A stretch of DNA of 53,876 nt from an uncultured Clostridia bacterium (lineage in GTDB: Bacteria; Bacillota; Clostridia; Oscillospirales; Ruminococcaceae). The notes below the pieces were generated by a model, which saw only the letters and a program-made list of their open reading frames with translations, was not told the origin of the DNA and did not search any database. Both the position numbers and the translations under genes were made by a program. Positions 8,218 through 17,032 of this stretch are shown piece by piece (within the stretch, counting starts at the first letter, position 1; every line of letters starts with the position of its first letter). The stretch spans positions 1 to 53,876 of the forward strand of contig CAOKWH010000014.1 of NCBI GenBank assembly GCA_948473085.1, read 5' to 3'.

Positions 8218-8683
8218 ATGAAACAGATTTTGCAAAAGCTGTGGGAAGAGGCAGGATTGCCGCTGAACCCCTCAGCCATTACAAAGGAGGAATTGGCCGA
8301 TTTTGAAGCGGAATATGCCATACGGCTGCCCGCTTTTTTGCAGCCTACCTTACCGCCTATGTGCCGCCGACCGGCCTTTCCCTATTTGTTCTGACCGATG
8401 CCATGTCCGGCCCGGCCAAAGCAATGGAGGCGTTGGGCGAGATAATGGAAGAGGACGGCGACATCCCGGCCGAGGGGCAGCGGCATCTTCTGCCAGTTGG
8501 CATCGACCGGCAAACCGGCTGTTGGTTCTGCCTGACCTAAACCAGGCTACAGAGGAGGACGCCCCGGTTGTTCTTCTAACAAACTGGGAACCGGACAGCG
8601 ATGGCCTGCTGCACGGCCAGCTGATGGCCCCCTGCTTTCATAGCTTTTTAAAACAGCAGCTTACCCATATTCCAACGGCATAA
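8218..8683 (+). pseudogene. SMI1/KNR4 (SUKH)-like gene broken by two frameshifts
   Basis: Three frames must be joined to read one coherent protein of about 155 residues. Frame 1 from ATG 8218 gives MKQILQKLWEEAGLPLNPSA ... FEAEYAIRLPAF. From the T6 tract (8334-8339) the next frame gives FFAAYLTAYVPPTGLSLFVL ... GIDRQTGCWFC. Near 8530-8540 a third frame gives LNQATEEDAPVVLLTNWEPD ... FLKQQLTHIPTA, ending at 8683. The pattern resembles SMI1/KNR4 proteins, often immunity or scaffold proteins. As written the reading frame stops at 8391-8393. The first junction is a T TTT TTG heptamer in the correct phase for -1 slippage, but the second has no slippery motif, so decay or sequencing indels are more likely than recoding. 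Family assignment is tentative. The 5' end is preceded by AGGAGC. Confidence 0.6.
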
Positions 8684-8728
8684 CAGGGGCTGAATACTGT
8701 CCCTTTTTATAAACTGGAGGTATAAAGT

Positions 8729-9727
8729 ATGAAGTATCAAAAACTTGGCAAAACCGATTTGGAAGCATCCGTTGTATCTTTTGGCGCCTGGGGCATTGGC
8801 GGCGGCTCGGTGTGGCCGGATATGGCCCTGGGGGTCCCGGAGGTGGAGCGGCTGCTGGATGCCGCAACCGACCTGGGCATCAACTACATAGATACCGCCC
8901 CGGTATATGGCACCGGCGCCAGCGAGGAACTGCTGGGCCAGGCCCTGAAGGGCGGCCGCCGGGACAAGTTCCTGCTTCAGACCAAGTGCTCGCTGAACTG
9001 GCGCAATGACGGCGGCAACTTCCACTATCAGCGGGATGGCTACACTGTCAACAACGACACCAGCGCCCGGGCTGTGCGCCAGGATGTGGAGGATTCGCTG
9101 CGCCGGATGCAAACCGACTATCTGGACCTGATTGTGGTGCACTATGTCTGCGGCAGCTGGCCGGTGGAGGAAACCATGTCCGCCCTGCAGCAGCTGATTA
9201 AGGAGGGCAAAATCCGGGCTGTGGGCCTCTCCAACTCCAAGCCCGCCGACCTCCGGGAGTACGAAAAGTACGGCACCGTTGCCCTGGTGCAGGAGCAGTA
9301 CAGCCTGCTGGCCCCCTACCACGGCATGGACTACTTCCCCGCTGTGCGGGAAAGCGGTGCCACCTTCCAGGTATACGGCGCTTTGGAGGAGGGTTTCCTC
9401 ACCGCGCCCGACTATGTGGACCGCACCTTCCCCCAGGGGGATGTACGGGGCAAGCTGCCCTGGATTCACGAGCCCATCAAGGGCAACATCCACAAGTTGT
9501 TTGAGGTTATGGAGCCGCTGACCAAAAAGTATGGCTGCAGCTATGCCAACCTGGTACAGGCCTGGACCCTGCGGCAGTACCCCAACCTGAACCTGCTCAC
9601 CGGCTTCCGCCGGGTGGAAACCATGCAGGACACCTGCCGCGCCCTGGATATCTGCCTGGCAGACGAGGATGTGCAGCTGCTCAGCGAGGCTGCAAAGCCC
9701 GCCCAGGTTACAGAGCTGGATAAGTAA
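8729..9727 (+). CDS. Aldo/keto reductase
   Basis: A 332-residue (alpha/beta)8-barrel NADPH-dependent oxidoreductase of the aldo/keto reductase superfamily. The start MKYQKLGKTDLEASVVSFGAWGIGG is typical. The catalytic tetrad can be placed as Asp and Tyr in IDTAPVYG (about residues 52-59), Lys in LQTKCSLNW, and His in LIVVHYVCG. GKIRAVGLSNSKP and the C-terminal TGFRRVETMQD match the cofactor-binding end. The substrate is unknown. It has a CTGGAGG ribosome site and its own strong terminator. Confidence 0.9.
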   Translation: MKYQKLGKTDLEASVVSFGAWGIGGGSVWPDMALGVPEVERLLDAATDLGINYIDTAPVYGTGASEELLGQALKGGRRDKFLLQTKCSLNWRNDGGNFHYQRDGYTVNNDTSARAVRQDVEDSLRRMQTDYLDLIVVHYVCGSWPVEETMSALQQLIKEGKIRAVGLSNSKPADLREYEKYGTVALVQEQYSLLAPYHGMDYFPAVRESGATFQVYGALEEGFLTAPDYVDRTFPQGDVRGKLPWIHEPIKGNIHKLFEVMEPLTKKYGCSYANLVQAWTLRQYPNLNLLTGFRRVETMQDTCRALDICLADEDVQLLSEAAKPAQVTELDK

Positions 9728-9732
9728 AAAGT

Positions 9733-9762
9733 ATCCCCCGGATTTTCATCCGGGGGATTTTT
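9733..9762 (+). terminator. Rho-independent terminator of aldo/keto reductase gene
   Basis: A perfect 11-bp stem (ATCCCCCGGAT against ATCCGGGGGAT) with a TTTC loop, followed by TTTTTG. The stretch from here to 9930 holds no gene. Confidence 0.9.
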
Positions 9763-9929
9763 GCTGGCTATTTTTCCGGCTTTAATTTTCAGTGTCGGCC
9801 ACTATCCAAATCTTTTTCAGGGAAATCAGCTCCTGTATCCCGAGGATTTAAAACCGTTTCGCCAAACTTTCCGGCGCGGCAAAGCCGCATCGGCGTGCTT
9901 CTCCTCCCCTTTCTATTGCAAAAAACAAA

Positions 9930-9951
9930 GCCGCCGGAACTTTCCGGCGGC
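9930..9951. terminator. Terminator of YfcC-type transporter gene (bidirectional)
   Basis: GCCGCCGG and CCGGCGGC form a tight stem. The minus strand continues CTTTGTTTTTTG and the plus strand CTTTTTGTC. It lies 12 bases past the leftward transporter stop. Confidence 0.85.
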
Positions 9952-9962
9952 CTTTTTGTCTG

Positions 9963-11393
9963 TTAAAACGGAACCCAACCAAACTCGGTAAGGCCAAACA
10001 TAATCACACAGGACAGTAACAGGAACACGATAACCTTAGGCATAACCCACTTAGCCCACTTGGGGAAGGGGACGCCGGCAGTTACGCAGGAACCAGCGGT
10101 CCAGCCCAGCATGGGGGAGAGCATGTTGGAGAAACCATCGCCATACTGGAAAGCCTGTACAGCCAGCTCGGGCATCATGCCCAGGGCCTCGGATACCGGC
10201 TGCAGAATGGGAACCAGGATAGCCACCTTGGAGGAAGCCGAGGGGATGAGCAGGTTGAGCACCGAGATAATAACGGTCATACCAACGCTGGCAACCGAAC
10301 GGGGCAGATCCATCAAGGGGGAGGTCATAAAGTGTACAATGGTGTGCAGGATGTTGCCCTGTGTCAGTACCAGGGACATTACATTGGCCAGACCAATTAC
10401 AAAGGCTACAAAAGCCATGCCGGCCAGGCCCTTGCCAAACTCGTTACCAATCTTATCAAAGGAGAAACCGCCAATCAGGCCGCAGATAACCGAAACGGAT
10501 ACGCTGATAGCAGCCATCATCTTAAAGGTAAGGGAGGTATCGCCGGTAATCAGCGGGTAGCCTACCATGATGCAGTACTGGGCTACATAAACCAGCAGGA
10601 TGGCGATGGTGCGGCCGGAGAGCTGTACTTCCTTCAGGGCAGCAGCCTCTTCCTCAGCGGATACCGTAACAGTGTCGGGACGCCAGCCCTCGCTCCACAT
10701 GAGGCTCTTGGTGGGGTCCTTGCGAATCTTCTTTACATAGGCCAGCAGGAAAATCATACCCACAATCATAAAGAAGTTCATGGAGATAAACATGGTAAAG
10801 AAGGTGCCGTAGATCTGTACGCCCATCAGCAGCTGAGCAGTTGTCTGCTTGGTGGGGCCGGTGCCGAAGCCCAGCAGGGTGGCAAAGGTGGAAACACCAA
10901 TGGCACAGATGGGGTCGAGCTTTAACTTTTTGGCAAACATTACGCCGATGGGAACAATGGCAATAAGCGCATCCGAGCCGCCGAAGGCGCCCAGATAAAC
11001 CATCAGGGCAAACATAACAATAACAATAATGTTTTCGTTGCTGTCCTTGAGCTTATAGATGGCCCAGTTCATAAATTCATCAAATGCGCCGGTGCCCATT
11101 ACTATGGCAACCATCGCACCGGAAATCATTACCGAATAACCAACCAAGGAGGAGTTGACCATACCATCGATGATCAGCAGCATTACCTTGACCGGGCTAA
11201 CCGGGGTTTGATGCCCTAAGTACTGGAAGGAATCGCCCATAATTTTTCCAGTTTCGGGGTTTACACCGAACTGGCCGGCTGGAATGATGTAGGTCATTGC
11301 GCTGCTGATAAACAGCAGGCCAAACATAATCCAGAAAAGGTGGGGCATTTTGAAGCCGGTTTTCGCCTTCTTCTCTTTTGTGTTTACAGCCAT
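9963..11393 (-). CDS. YfcC-family integral membrane transporter
   Basis: About 476 residues with roughly 11-12 membrane helices. The segments FISSAMTYIIPAGQFGVNPETG near the N-terminus, MGTGAFDEFMNWAIYKL, YLGAFGGSDALIAIVPIGVMFAKKL and LLIPSASSKVAILVPILQPV near the C-terminus are typical of the YfcC family (ion-transporter superfamily, related to DcuC and ArcD). Substrates are usually predicted to be C4-dicarboxylates, amino acids or short peptides; none can be deduced here. The reading frame extends upstream to 11597, but the AAGAAAGAGAG site nine bases before the ATG at 11393 (MAVNTKEKKAKTGFK) decides the start. Confidence 0.85.
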   Translation of the reverse strand: MAVNTKEKKAKTGFKMPHLFWIMFGLLFISSAMTYIIPAGQFGVNPETGKIMGDSFQYLGHQTPVSPVKVMLLIIDGMVNSSLVGYSVMISGAMVAIVMGTGAFDEFMNWAIYKLKDSNENIIVIVMFALMVYLGAFGGSDALIAIVPIGVMFAKKLKLDPICAIGVSTFATLLGFGTGPTKQTTAQLLMGVQIYGTFFTMFISMNFFMIVGMIFLLAYVKKIRKDPTKSLMWSEGWRPDTVTVSAEEEAAALKEVQLSGRTIAILLVYVAQYCIMVGYPLITGDTSLTFKMMAAISVSVSVICGLIGGFSFDKIGNEFGKGLAGMAFVAFVIGLANVMSLVLTQGNILHTIVHFMTSPLMDLPRSVASVGMTVIISVLNLLIPSASSKVAILVPILQPVSEALGMMPELAVQAFQYGDGFSNMLSPMLGWTAGSCVTAGVPFPKWAKWVMPKVIVFLLLSCVIMFGLTEFGWVPF

Positions 11394-11570
11394 AAATTTC
11401 ATCTCTCTTTCTTGGCTCGGGGTGAAGAAGCAGCCCATATTTGCTCCGGAAAGCACTGCTTTTCCCACTACGCAAGAACGAAAAGGCCCATCTTCCCGTT
11501 CCGGCTGGCAATATACTTTCCATACGAACTGCCGCTGTGTACAGATACTGCCAACAAGCTCATCTGATTT

Positions 11571-11600
11571 TCTCCTATTATACACTTTTTCAGACAAAAG
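11571..11600 (-). promoter_or_regulatory. Promoter of YfcC-type transporter
   Basis: On the minus strand TTTACT, about 16 bases, then TATAAT, giving a leader of roughly 170 bases before the start codon. The remaining part of the 500-base gap up to the ferredoxin gene holds no gene I can support. Confidence 0.5.
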
Positions 11601-11844
11601 TAAAATACATATTATTCACAATGTTTTCATAAATTTTTTTATCTGTTGGTGAAAAATGCCTCATGCTTTTGCCCGCTTTTAAGCAAATTGCTCAAACTGT
11701 ACATTTTTTGCAGATGCCTGCCAATTTTTCCCGGCCCTTTCCTGTCCGGCCCAAATTTTGGCCTTTTTTCGCCCTGCCTAACAGTTGGACCGACTGTGCA
11801 AAAAGAATTTATATAAATTTTACTTTCGCAGCCGCTTTCCACTC

Positions 11845-11872
11845 TTGAAATTTTTCGTTTCTATGTTACAAT
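11845..11872 (+). promoter_or_regulatory. Promoter of ferredoxin gene
   Basis: TTGAAA (11845-11850), a 16-base spacer and TACAAT (11867-11872), about 30 bases upstream of the ATG with AGAAGGAGG between. Confidence 0.7.
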
Positions 11873-11880
11873 AGGGGTAA

Positions 11881-12072
<192 letters not shown>

Positions 12073-12110
12073 TCTCGGCCCCGGTTTTTGAGCATACATA
12101 AGCAAAAAAG

Positions 12111-12139
12111 GGCACAGGAACTTGTTCCTGTGCCTTTTT
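12111..12139 (+). terminator. Terminator of ferredoxin gene
   Basis: GGCACAGGAAC and GTTCCTGTGCC form a perfect 11-bp stem followed by TTTTT. Confidence 0.92.
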
Positions 12140-12184
12140 GTGTGCCTTGGGGGCGGCTGTGCGCCCTGCCATAGAAAAAGATAA

Positions 12185-12213
12185 TTGCCTTTTGGGGGCA
12201 TAGGTGCTATACT
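12185..12213 (+). promoter_or_regulatory. Promoter of structured leader and yjfB
   Basis: TTGCCT (12185-12190), a 17-base spacer and TATACT (12208-12213). The predicted start near 12220 falls just before the structured RNA element at 12228. Confidence 0.6.
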
Positions 12214-12227
12214 ATATAGCAAGCAGC

Positions 12228-12301
12228 CCTGATACCAAAATTCCGGGAGCCCTTTTCCCGCCCTGCGCAGGATAGCGGCGCCAAAACCGCTTTGGTACAG
12301 G
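12228..12301 (+). ncRNA. Structured leader RNA upstream of yjfB (unassigned)
   Basis: An 11-bp closing stem (12228-12239 with 12291-12301, one bulged A) encloses hairpins at 12244-12260 (CGGGA/TCCCG), 12262-12271 (weak) and 12275-12290 (GCGG/CCGC), giving a multi-branch junction at the very 5' end of the yjfB transcript. I do not recognise it as a known riboswitch; in particular the conserved core of the c-di-GMP-I aptamer is absent. Pairing was judged by eye. A second small hairpin (ATCCGC/GCGGAT) follows at 12309-12322. Confidence 0.5.
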
Positions 12302-12413
12302 CAGCTTTATCCGCTTGCGGATATATGGTGGGTTATTGAAACGGTACTTACAGCGGCATTTTCCCCTGTGGTATCCCATTTAGATAACAACAATAAGCAG
12401 GAGGCGATTTAAA

Positions 12414-12602
12414 ATGGATATTGCTGCATGGAGCACCCAGTACAGCATGGCCCAAACCCAGCAGGCTGTGGAAATTGCTATGCTCAAAAAGACGATGGAA
12501 ACACAGGAGGCACAGGCCCTGGCCCTGGTGGAGAATTTGCAGACCGCAACTGCCGCGGCCCCTGCGCCGTCGTTTGGCCACCAGCTGGACATCCTGGCGT
12601 AA
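12414..12602 (+). CDS. YjfB-like putative motility protein
   Basis: A 62-residue protein resembling the YjfB family of small motility-associated proteins in Firmicutes (MDIAAWSTQYSMAQTQQAVE, then a helix with MLKKTMETQEAQA and an Ala/Pro-rich tail ending HQLDILA). The family is of unknown biochemical function and is often controlled with flagellar genes. GCAGGAGG precedes the ATG. About 200 bases of leader with the structured element lie between promoter and start, and a terminator follows directly, so it is a single-gene transcript. Confidence 0.8.
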   Translation: MDIAAWSTQYSMAQTQQAVEIAMLKKTMETQEAQALALVENLQTATAAAPAPSFGHQLDILA

Positions 12603-12610
12603 CCTGCCCC

Positions 12611-12641
12611 CCCGCAGAGAAGCTTTTCTCTGCGGGTTTTT
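12611..12641 (+). terminator. Terminator of yjfB-like gene
   Basis: CCCGCAGAGAA and TTCTCTGCGGG form a perfect 11-bp stem with a four-base loop, followed by TTTTTC. Confidence 0.92.
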
Positions 12642-12672
12642 CTTTGGGCGGCCAAACCCTGCCCCCAATAAA

Positions 12673-12712
12673 AAATCCCCCGGGCCGGTGTGATGAAACC
12701 GGCCCGGAGGAT
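12673..12712 (-). terminator. Terminator of clpB
   Basis: Read on the minus strand, a long stem (CGGGCCGGT against ACCGGCCCG with flanking TCC/GGA pairs) is followed by GATTTTTTATT. It lies 30 bases beyond the clpB stop. The plus-strand side also carries a T7 run. Confidence 0.88.
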
Positions 12713-12743
12713 TTTTTTAGTCAATTCTTGCTGCCTGTAGCTG

Positions 12744-15350
12744 CTACTGGCGGGGTTCCAGCACAAGCTGCCCCTCCCGCACATCCGCCAGATAAACGGT
12801 GCCGGGCTGTGGGTCATCGGCTATCATGCGCCGGGCCAGCTGGGTTTCCACCGAGTGCTGCAAAAAGCGCTTCAGCGGGCGGGCGCCATATACCGGGTCA
12901 TAACCGCCTTCCACAATAAAGTCCCGGGCGGCATCGGTGAGCTCCAGCCTCAGCTGCCGCTCCTCCAGCCGGCGGCGCAGGCCGGCCAGCAGCAGGTCCA
13001 CAATGCTTCGGGTTTCCTGCCGGGTCAGGGGTTTGTAGAACACAATTTCGTCCAGGCGGTTGAGGAACTCCGGCCGGAACTGCTGCCGCAGCAGCTGGTT
13101 CACCTGCTCCCTGGCCTCCGGGGTAATATTCCCCTCCCCGTCAATCCCCTCCAGGATATAGGGGGAGCCCAGGTTGGAGGTGAGGATGATAATGGTGTTC
13201 TTAAAGTCCACCACCCGGCCCTGGCTGTCGGTGATACGGCCATCGTCCAGCACCTGGAGCAGGATGTTAAAGACATCCGGGTGGGCCTTTTCAATCTCAT
13301 CGAACAGCACCACCGAATAGGGCTTTCTGCGCACCGCCTCGGTGAGCTGGCCCCCTTCCTCATAGCCCACATATCCGGGAGGCGCGCCAATCAGCCGGCT
13401 GACCGAAAATTTTTCCATATACTCGGTCATATCAATGCGTACAATGTTGCGCTCATCGTCAAACAGCGCCTCGGCCAGTGCCTTGGCCAACTCGGTTTTG
13501 CCCACGCCGGTGGGCCCCAAGAACAGGAAGGAGCCGATGGGCCGGTTCGGGTCCTGGATGCCCGCCCGGGAGCGGAGAATCGCCTCGGACACCTTGGCCA
13601 CCGCCTCATCCTGGCCGATAACCCGGCGATGCAGCAGGCTTTCCATCCCCAGCAGTTTGTCCCGCTCCCCTTCCACCAGCTTTGTCACCGGGATACCGGT
13701 CCAGCGGGCCACAATCCGGGCAATTTCCTCCTCGGTCACCCGGTCCCGGAGCAGGGCGCTGCTGTGTTCGGCCTGTTCGGCCAGTTTTTCCTCCTCGGCC
13801 AGCTGCTTTTGCAGCTCCGGCAGCCTGCCATACTTCAGCTCGGCAGCCCGGTTTAGGTCGTACTTCAGCTCGGCGGCCTCAATCTCGGCGTTCACCCGCT
13901 CCAGCTCCTCCCGGAGGCTGCGCACCTTGCCAATGGCGTCCTTTTCGCTCTCCCACCGGGCCTTCATGCCGCCAAACTGGGCGCGCAGCTCGGCCAGCTC
14001 CCGGCGGATTTCCTCCAGGTGCTCGATGGATAGCCTATCGCTCTCCTTTTTCAGGGCGGCTTCTTCAATTTCCAGCTGCATAATTTTCCGGGAAATCTCA
14101 TCCAGTTCCGCCGGCATCGAGTCCATCTCGGTACGAATCATGGCGCAGGCCTCGTCCACCAGGTCGATGGCCTTATCCGGCAAAAACCGGTCGGAAATAT
14201 AGCGATGGGAGAGCATTGCGGCGGCTATCAGGGCCTGGTCCTGAATCTTCACACCGTGGAACACCTCGTAGCGTTCCTTTAACCCCCGCAGGATGGAAAT
14301 GGTATCCTCCACCGTGGGTTCGGCCACCAGCACCGGCTGGAACCGGCGCTCCAGGGCGGCGTCCTTTTCGATATACTGGCGGTACTCGTTCAGGGTGGTG
14401 GCGCCAATGCAGTGCAGCTCCCCCCGGGCCAGCATGGGCTTGAGCAGGTTGCCCGCATCCATCGAACCTTCGGTTTTGCCCGCCCCCACAATGGTGTGCA
14501 GCTCATCAATAAACAGGATAATCCTGCCCTCGCTCCTTTTCACTTCCTGCAAAACAGCCTTCAGGCGCTCCTCAAACTCCCCCCGGAACTTGGCGCCGGC
14601 CACCAGCGCCCCCATATCCAGCGAAAAGATGGTGCGGCCCTTGAGGTTTTCCGGCACATCCCCCTTCACAATACGCAGGGCCAGCCCCTCGGCAATGGCA
14701 GTTTTGCCCACGCCGGGTTCGCCAATCAGCACCGGGTTGTTCTTGGTTTTTCGGGACAGGATGCGGATGACATTGCGGATTTCGCTATCCCGGCCAATCA
14801 CCGGGTCCAGCTTCTGCTTCCGGGCCTGTTCCACCAGGTCGGTGCCATATTTTTTCAGCACATCGTAGGTGTCCTCCGGGCTGTCCGAAGTGACCCGGGC
14901 GTTGCCCCGGACACTCATCAGCACCTTTAAAAAAGCATCCCTGGTAATGGCATACTTTTTAAACAGCTTTTCCAGCGCCGTATTGGGGGCCTGGAGCAGC
15001 GCAAGGAACAGGTGTTCCACCGAAACATAGTCGTCCCGCATCTGCCCGGCCTGCCGTTCGGCGGCGGCCAGCACCCCATCCACATCCGGGGCCACATAAA
15101 TTTTGTCCGGCTCCCGGCCGGGGCCGCTGACGCCGGGGATGGCGGCAATGGCTGTCGAAATATCCTGCCGGAACGCGCCGGCATCCACCCCCATGCGCCC
15201 CAGCAGGCTGCCAATCAGGCCATCCTGCTGCCGGGCCAGGGCATACAGCAGGTGCTGCTGCTCTATCTGCATACTGGCGTGTTCGGCTGCAACGCTCTGT
15301 GCCTCGGCTATCGCCTCCAGCGACTTTTGTGTAAACTTCTGCGCATTCAC
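12744..15350 (-). CDS. clpB: ATP-dependent disaggregase ClpB
   Basis: A full-length (868 residues) Hsp100 chaperone that, with DnaK, extracts and refolds aggregated proteins. Domains in order: Clp N-domain (about 1-145), first AAA+ module with GEPGVGKT (about 205), a coiled-coil middle domain (about 410-520, EERELAEL-type repeats) typical of ClpB and absent from ClpA, and a second AAA+ module with [16 protein letters not shown] (about 600). Walker B motifs ([17 protein letters not shown]) and arginine-finger regions are present. Translation starts at GTG 15350, eight bases after GGAGGAG. A perfect CIRCE operator upstream implies control by HrcA and induction by heat or misfolded protein. Confidence 0.97.
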   Translation of the reverse strand: MNAQKFTQKSLEAIAEAQSVAAEHASMQIEQQHLLYALARQQDGLIGSLLGRMGVDAGAFRQDISTAIAAIPGVSGPGREPDKIYVAPDVDGVLAAAERQAGQMRDDYVSVEHLFLALLQAPNTALEKLFKKYAITRDAFLKVLMSVRGNARVTSDSPEDTYDVLKKYGTDLVEQARKQKLDPVIGRDSEIRNVIRILSRKTKNNPVLIGEPGVGKTAIAEGLALRIVKGDVPENLKGRTIFSLDMGALVAGAKFRGEFEERLKAVLQEVKRSEGRIILFIDELHTIVGAGKTEGSMDAGNLLKPMLARGELHCIGATTLNEYRQYIEKDAALERRFQPVLVAEPTVEDTISILRGLKERYEVFHGVKIQDQALIAAAMLSHRYISDRFLPDKAIDLVDEACAMIRTEMDSMPAELDEISRKIMQLEIEEAALKKESDRLSIEHLEEIRRELAELRAQFGGMKARWESEKDAIGKVRSLREELERVNAEIEAAELKYDLNRAAELKYGRLPELQKQLAEEEKLAEQAEHSSALLRDRVTEEEIARIVARWTGIPVTKLVEGERDKLLGMESLLHRRVIGQDEAVAKVSEAILRSRAGIQDPNRPIGSFLFLGPTGVGKTELAKALAEALFDDERNIVRIDMTEYMEKFSVSRLIGAPPGYVGYEEGGQLTEAVRRKPYSVVLFDEIEKAHPDVFNILLQVLDDGRITDSQGRVVDFKNTIIILTSNLGSPYILEGIDGEGNITPEAREQVNQLLRQQFRPEFLNRLDEIVFYKPLTRQETRSIVDLLLAGLRRRLEERQLRLELTDAARDFIVEGGYDPVYGARPLKRFLQHSVETQLARRMIADDPQPGTVYLADVREGQLVLEPRQ

Positions 15351-15398
15351 ACGGCACTCCTCCTTATTCTATTTCCCATTCATACAATCATCGAAGTT

Positions 15399-15425
15399 TT
15401 AGCACTCTATATATCTGAGTGCTAA
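15399..15425 (-). promoter_or_regulatory. CIRCE operator (HrcA binding site) of clpB
   Basis: A perfect match to the consensus: TTAGCACTC (15399-15407), a nine-base spacer, GAGTGCTAA (15417-15425). Immediately upstream on the minus strand lies a TATAAT (15425-15430), so bound HrcA would block the promoter. Confidence 0.97.
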
Positions 15426-15515
15426 TTATATAGTATCCCATAGTTGTGAAATAATCAGGGCTAAATTGTAAATTTTCTGCTTTGGGAAAAGCTGCCGCCC
15501 TGCCCGGCAAAACAG

Positions 15516-15544
15516 TTGACCTTTTGCTTTTATTCTGCTATAAT
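15516..15544 (+). promoter_or_regulatory. Promoter of tRNA-Ser gene
   Basis: TTGACC (15516-15521), a 17-base spacer and a perfect TATAAT (15539-15544), 18 bases before the tRNA. Confidence 0.85.
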
Positions 15545-15561
15545 AATCTGGCAACAAATAG

Positions 15562-15652
15562 GGAGACGTATCGAAGTGGTCATAACGAGAACGACTCGAA
15601 ATCGTTTGACGGCTAACCCCGTCCGTGGGTTCGAATCCCACCGTCTCCGCCA
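15562..15652 (+). tRNA. tRNA-Ser (anticodon CGA)
   Basis: A 91-base class II tRNA with acceptor stem GGAGACG/CGTCTCC, a five-pair anticodon stem AACGA/TCGTT around loop CTCGAAA (anticodon CGA at 15597-15599, reading UCG), a long variable arm, TPsiC arm GTGGGTTCGAATCCCAC, discriminator G and encoded CCA (15650-15652). It has its own promoter and terminator. Confidence 0.97.
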
Positions 15653-15686
15653 AAAATCCCGGATGCAGATGCATCCGGGATTTTTA
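15653..15686 (+). terminator. Terminator of tRNA-Ser gene
   Basis: AAATCCCGGATGCA and TGCATCCGGGATTT form a long perfect stem with a two-base apex, followed by TTTATTTA. Confidence 0.92.
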
Positions 15687-15859
15687 TTTATCCGCTCTTC
15701 CTTCTCCCTTTACCTGTGCACCCCCTTGTATGGTTCTTTCCTTCCGCTTCTATAGTATCTCTTTCCTGCAAAGTGAAAAAACACCAGCTAATGGCTTTTT
15801 TACAATCTTATACTCCCTTGCTTGACAAATTATTTTTATATAGAACATACATTCTCCAC

Positions 15860-16774
15860 CTATCCTTTTTCACCCCACACCCACAAAGTTTCTCCCCAAT
15901 CGGTGCTATTTGGCGTGTCAAACCCGCAGGCTGGCGTATATTCCGGCTCCGGAGTGATTATCAGCCGGGTTCCGCCTTCCGGGCCCATAGGCTCTGCCGC
16001 CACCGAGGCAATCCCCTCTGCTTTGGCACAGGCAGCAAGGAACTCCACCGGAAGCGCCGAATCCACCCGGGGCAGCAGAATCTCCCCCGGCTCCCCGGGA
16101 ACAAAGCTCTCCGGCAGCACCACTTTGGTGCTCTTGGGGCACCCCTCCCAGCCGGTGGTCTGGGTCACTGAAAAACGCAAGGCTATCCTCTCCCGGATTA
16201 CTGCACAGTCTCTAAAATTCTGCCGATACTCCACCGAATCTCCCACCATACCATACTGCCCAGGCACACAGAGGCTGTTTTCGGCCGTGACAGTTTCTTT
16301 TATTAAAGAATAATCTACACTCTCCACAAAGCTTCGTGTGTAATATTCACTTCCATCATAGATAATCCCATCGGAAAAGAAAATCCGTACCTCTGTCGGG
16401 TCGGCGGTTTCCCGAATCTCCCGGATGCCAACCCGCTGCCAGCAGCCCAAGTCCACAGGTAAAATTTCCCCCGTTGTCTGGTTCTCCGCCAAAATCACTG
16501 ACGCTATCTGATGGGGGCCGTACCAGTGGTTGGCCCAGTAAAAAACCGTATCTCCAACCATCTGGCAGCTATATCCATCTGCAAAAACCGGGCTATTCAG
16601 AAAATCATGCTCCCCCAGCTCTGCCAAAGCACTGTCCAAATAACCCGCAGTGGCCGAGAAACCCCTCTTTCCATTCCAGACGGGTTCCTTTTGCTCCCCA
16701 GACCCCATACAGCCGGTACAGAGTGCTGCCAGCAACAGCAGAACTGTTCCTATGCGTAAAGCAGCCGACGCCAT
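15860..16774 (-). CDS. Predicted secreted lipoprotein of unknown function
   Basis: A 304-residue protein with a short basic N-terminus, a hydrophobic core (about residues 8-18) and a lipobox-like LCTGC with the candidate lipidated Cys22, followed by a Gly/Ser-rich linker. The rest is a mature domain rich in aromatic residues and beta-prone stretches, ending PEYTPACGFDTPNSTDWGETLWVWG. I do not recognise a family. The residue at -3 of the lipobox is cysteine, which is unusual. GAGGGG lies five bases before the ATG. It stands alone, diverging from the recombinase gene. Confidence 0.7.
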   Translation of the reverse strand: MASAALRIGTVLLLLAALCTGCMGSGEQKEPVWNGKRGFSATAGYLDSALAELGEHDFLNSPVFADGYSCQMVGDTVFYWANHWYGPHQIASVILAENQTTGEILPVDLGCWQRVGIREIRETADPTEVRIFFSDGIIYDGSEYYTRSFVESVDYSLIKETVTAENSLCVPGQYGMVGDSVEYRQNFRDCAVIRERIALRFSVTQTTGWEGCPKSTKVVLPESFVPGEPGEILLPRVDSALPVEFLAACAKAEGIASVAAEPMGPEGGTRLIITPEPEYTPACGFDTPNSTDWGETLWVWGEKG

Positions 16775-16873
16775 TTCATCCCCTCTTTGCCTATTTTAAT
16801 TATAAGTATAACAAAAATCAGAAAAGCCGGAAAGGATGGATTTTCATGCGTGTAACAAAAATTGGATTTTTAA

Positions 16874-16912
16874 CCCCTCGCCGGCCAAAACCCGGCGGGG
16901 CTTTTTTCATTC
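16874..16912 (+). terminator. Terminator-like hairpin in the leader of the recombinase gene
   Basis: CGCCGG (16879-16884) pairs with CCGGCG (16892-16897), extended by CCC/GGG, and is followed by CTTTTTTC. It lies on the plus strand between a divergent gene and the recombinase, so it either ends a short transcript or attenuates the recombinase message. Confidence 0.65.
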
Positions 16913-16937
16913 CCCGGCCTGGCGCTTTTTAAACAAA

Positions 16938-16971
16938 AAGCCCTGGTCTGATTTTTGCAAAAACAGGGCTT
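16938..16971 (+). other. Hairpin upstream of recombinase gene
   Basis: AAGCCCTG pairs with CAGGGCTT, and the interior contains the self-complementary TTTTTGCAAAAA. It is a second dyad in the 250-base leader, possibly a recombinase-binding site or an RNA hairpin. Confidence 0.4.
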
Positions 16972-17032
16972 CCTTTAAAATGGTATATGTAAAACAGTTC
17001 TTTGCATGAAACCACATTAAAAGGAGGTCTTT

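Noticed and set aside
12228-12301. c-di-GMP-I riboswitch ahead of yjfB
   Set aside because: The conserved aptamer core of that class is not present, so I list the element only as an unassigned structured RNA.
16844-16932. A 28-codon frame with a GAAAGGA site upstream of the recombinase, running through a terminator hairpin
   Set aside because: No amino-acid bias and its body is the terminator stem itself; a leader peptide cannot be supported.
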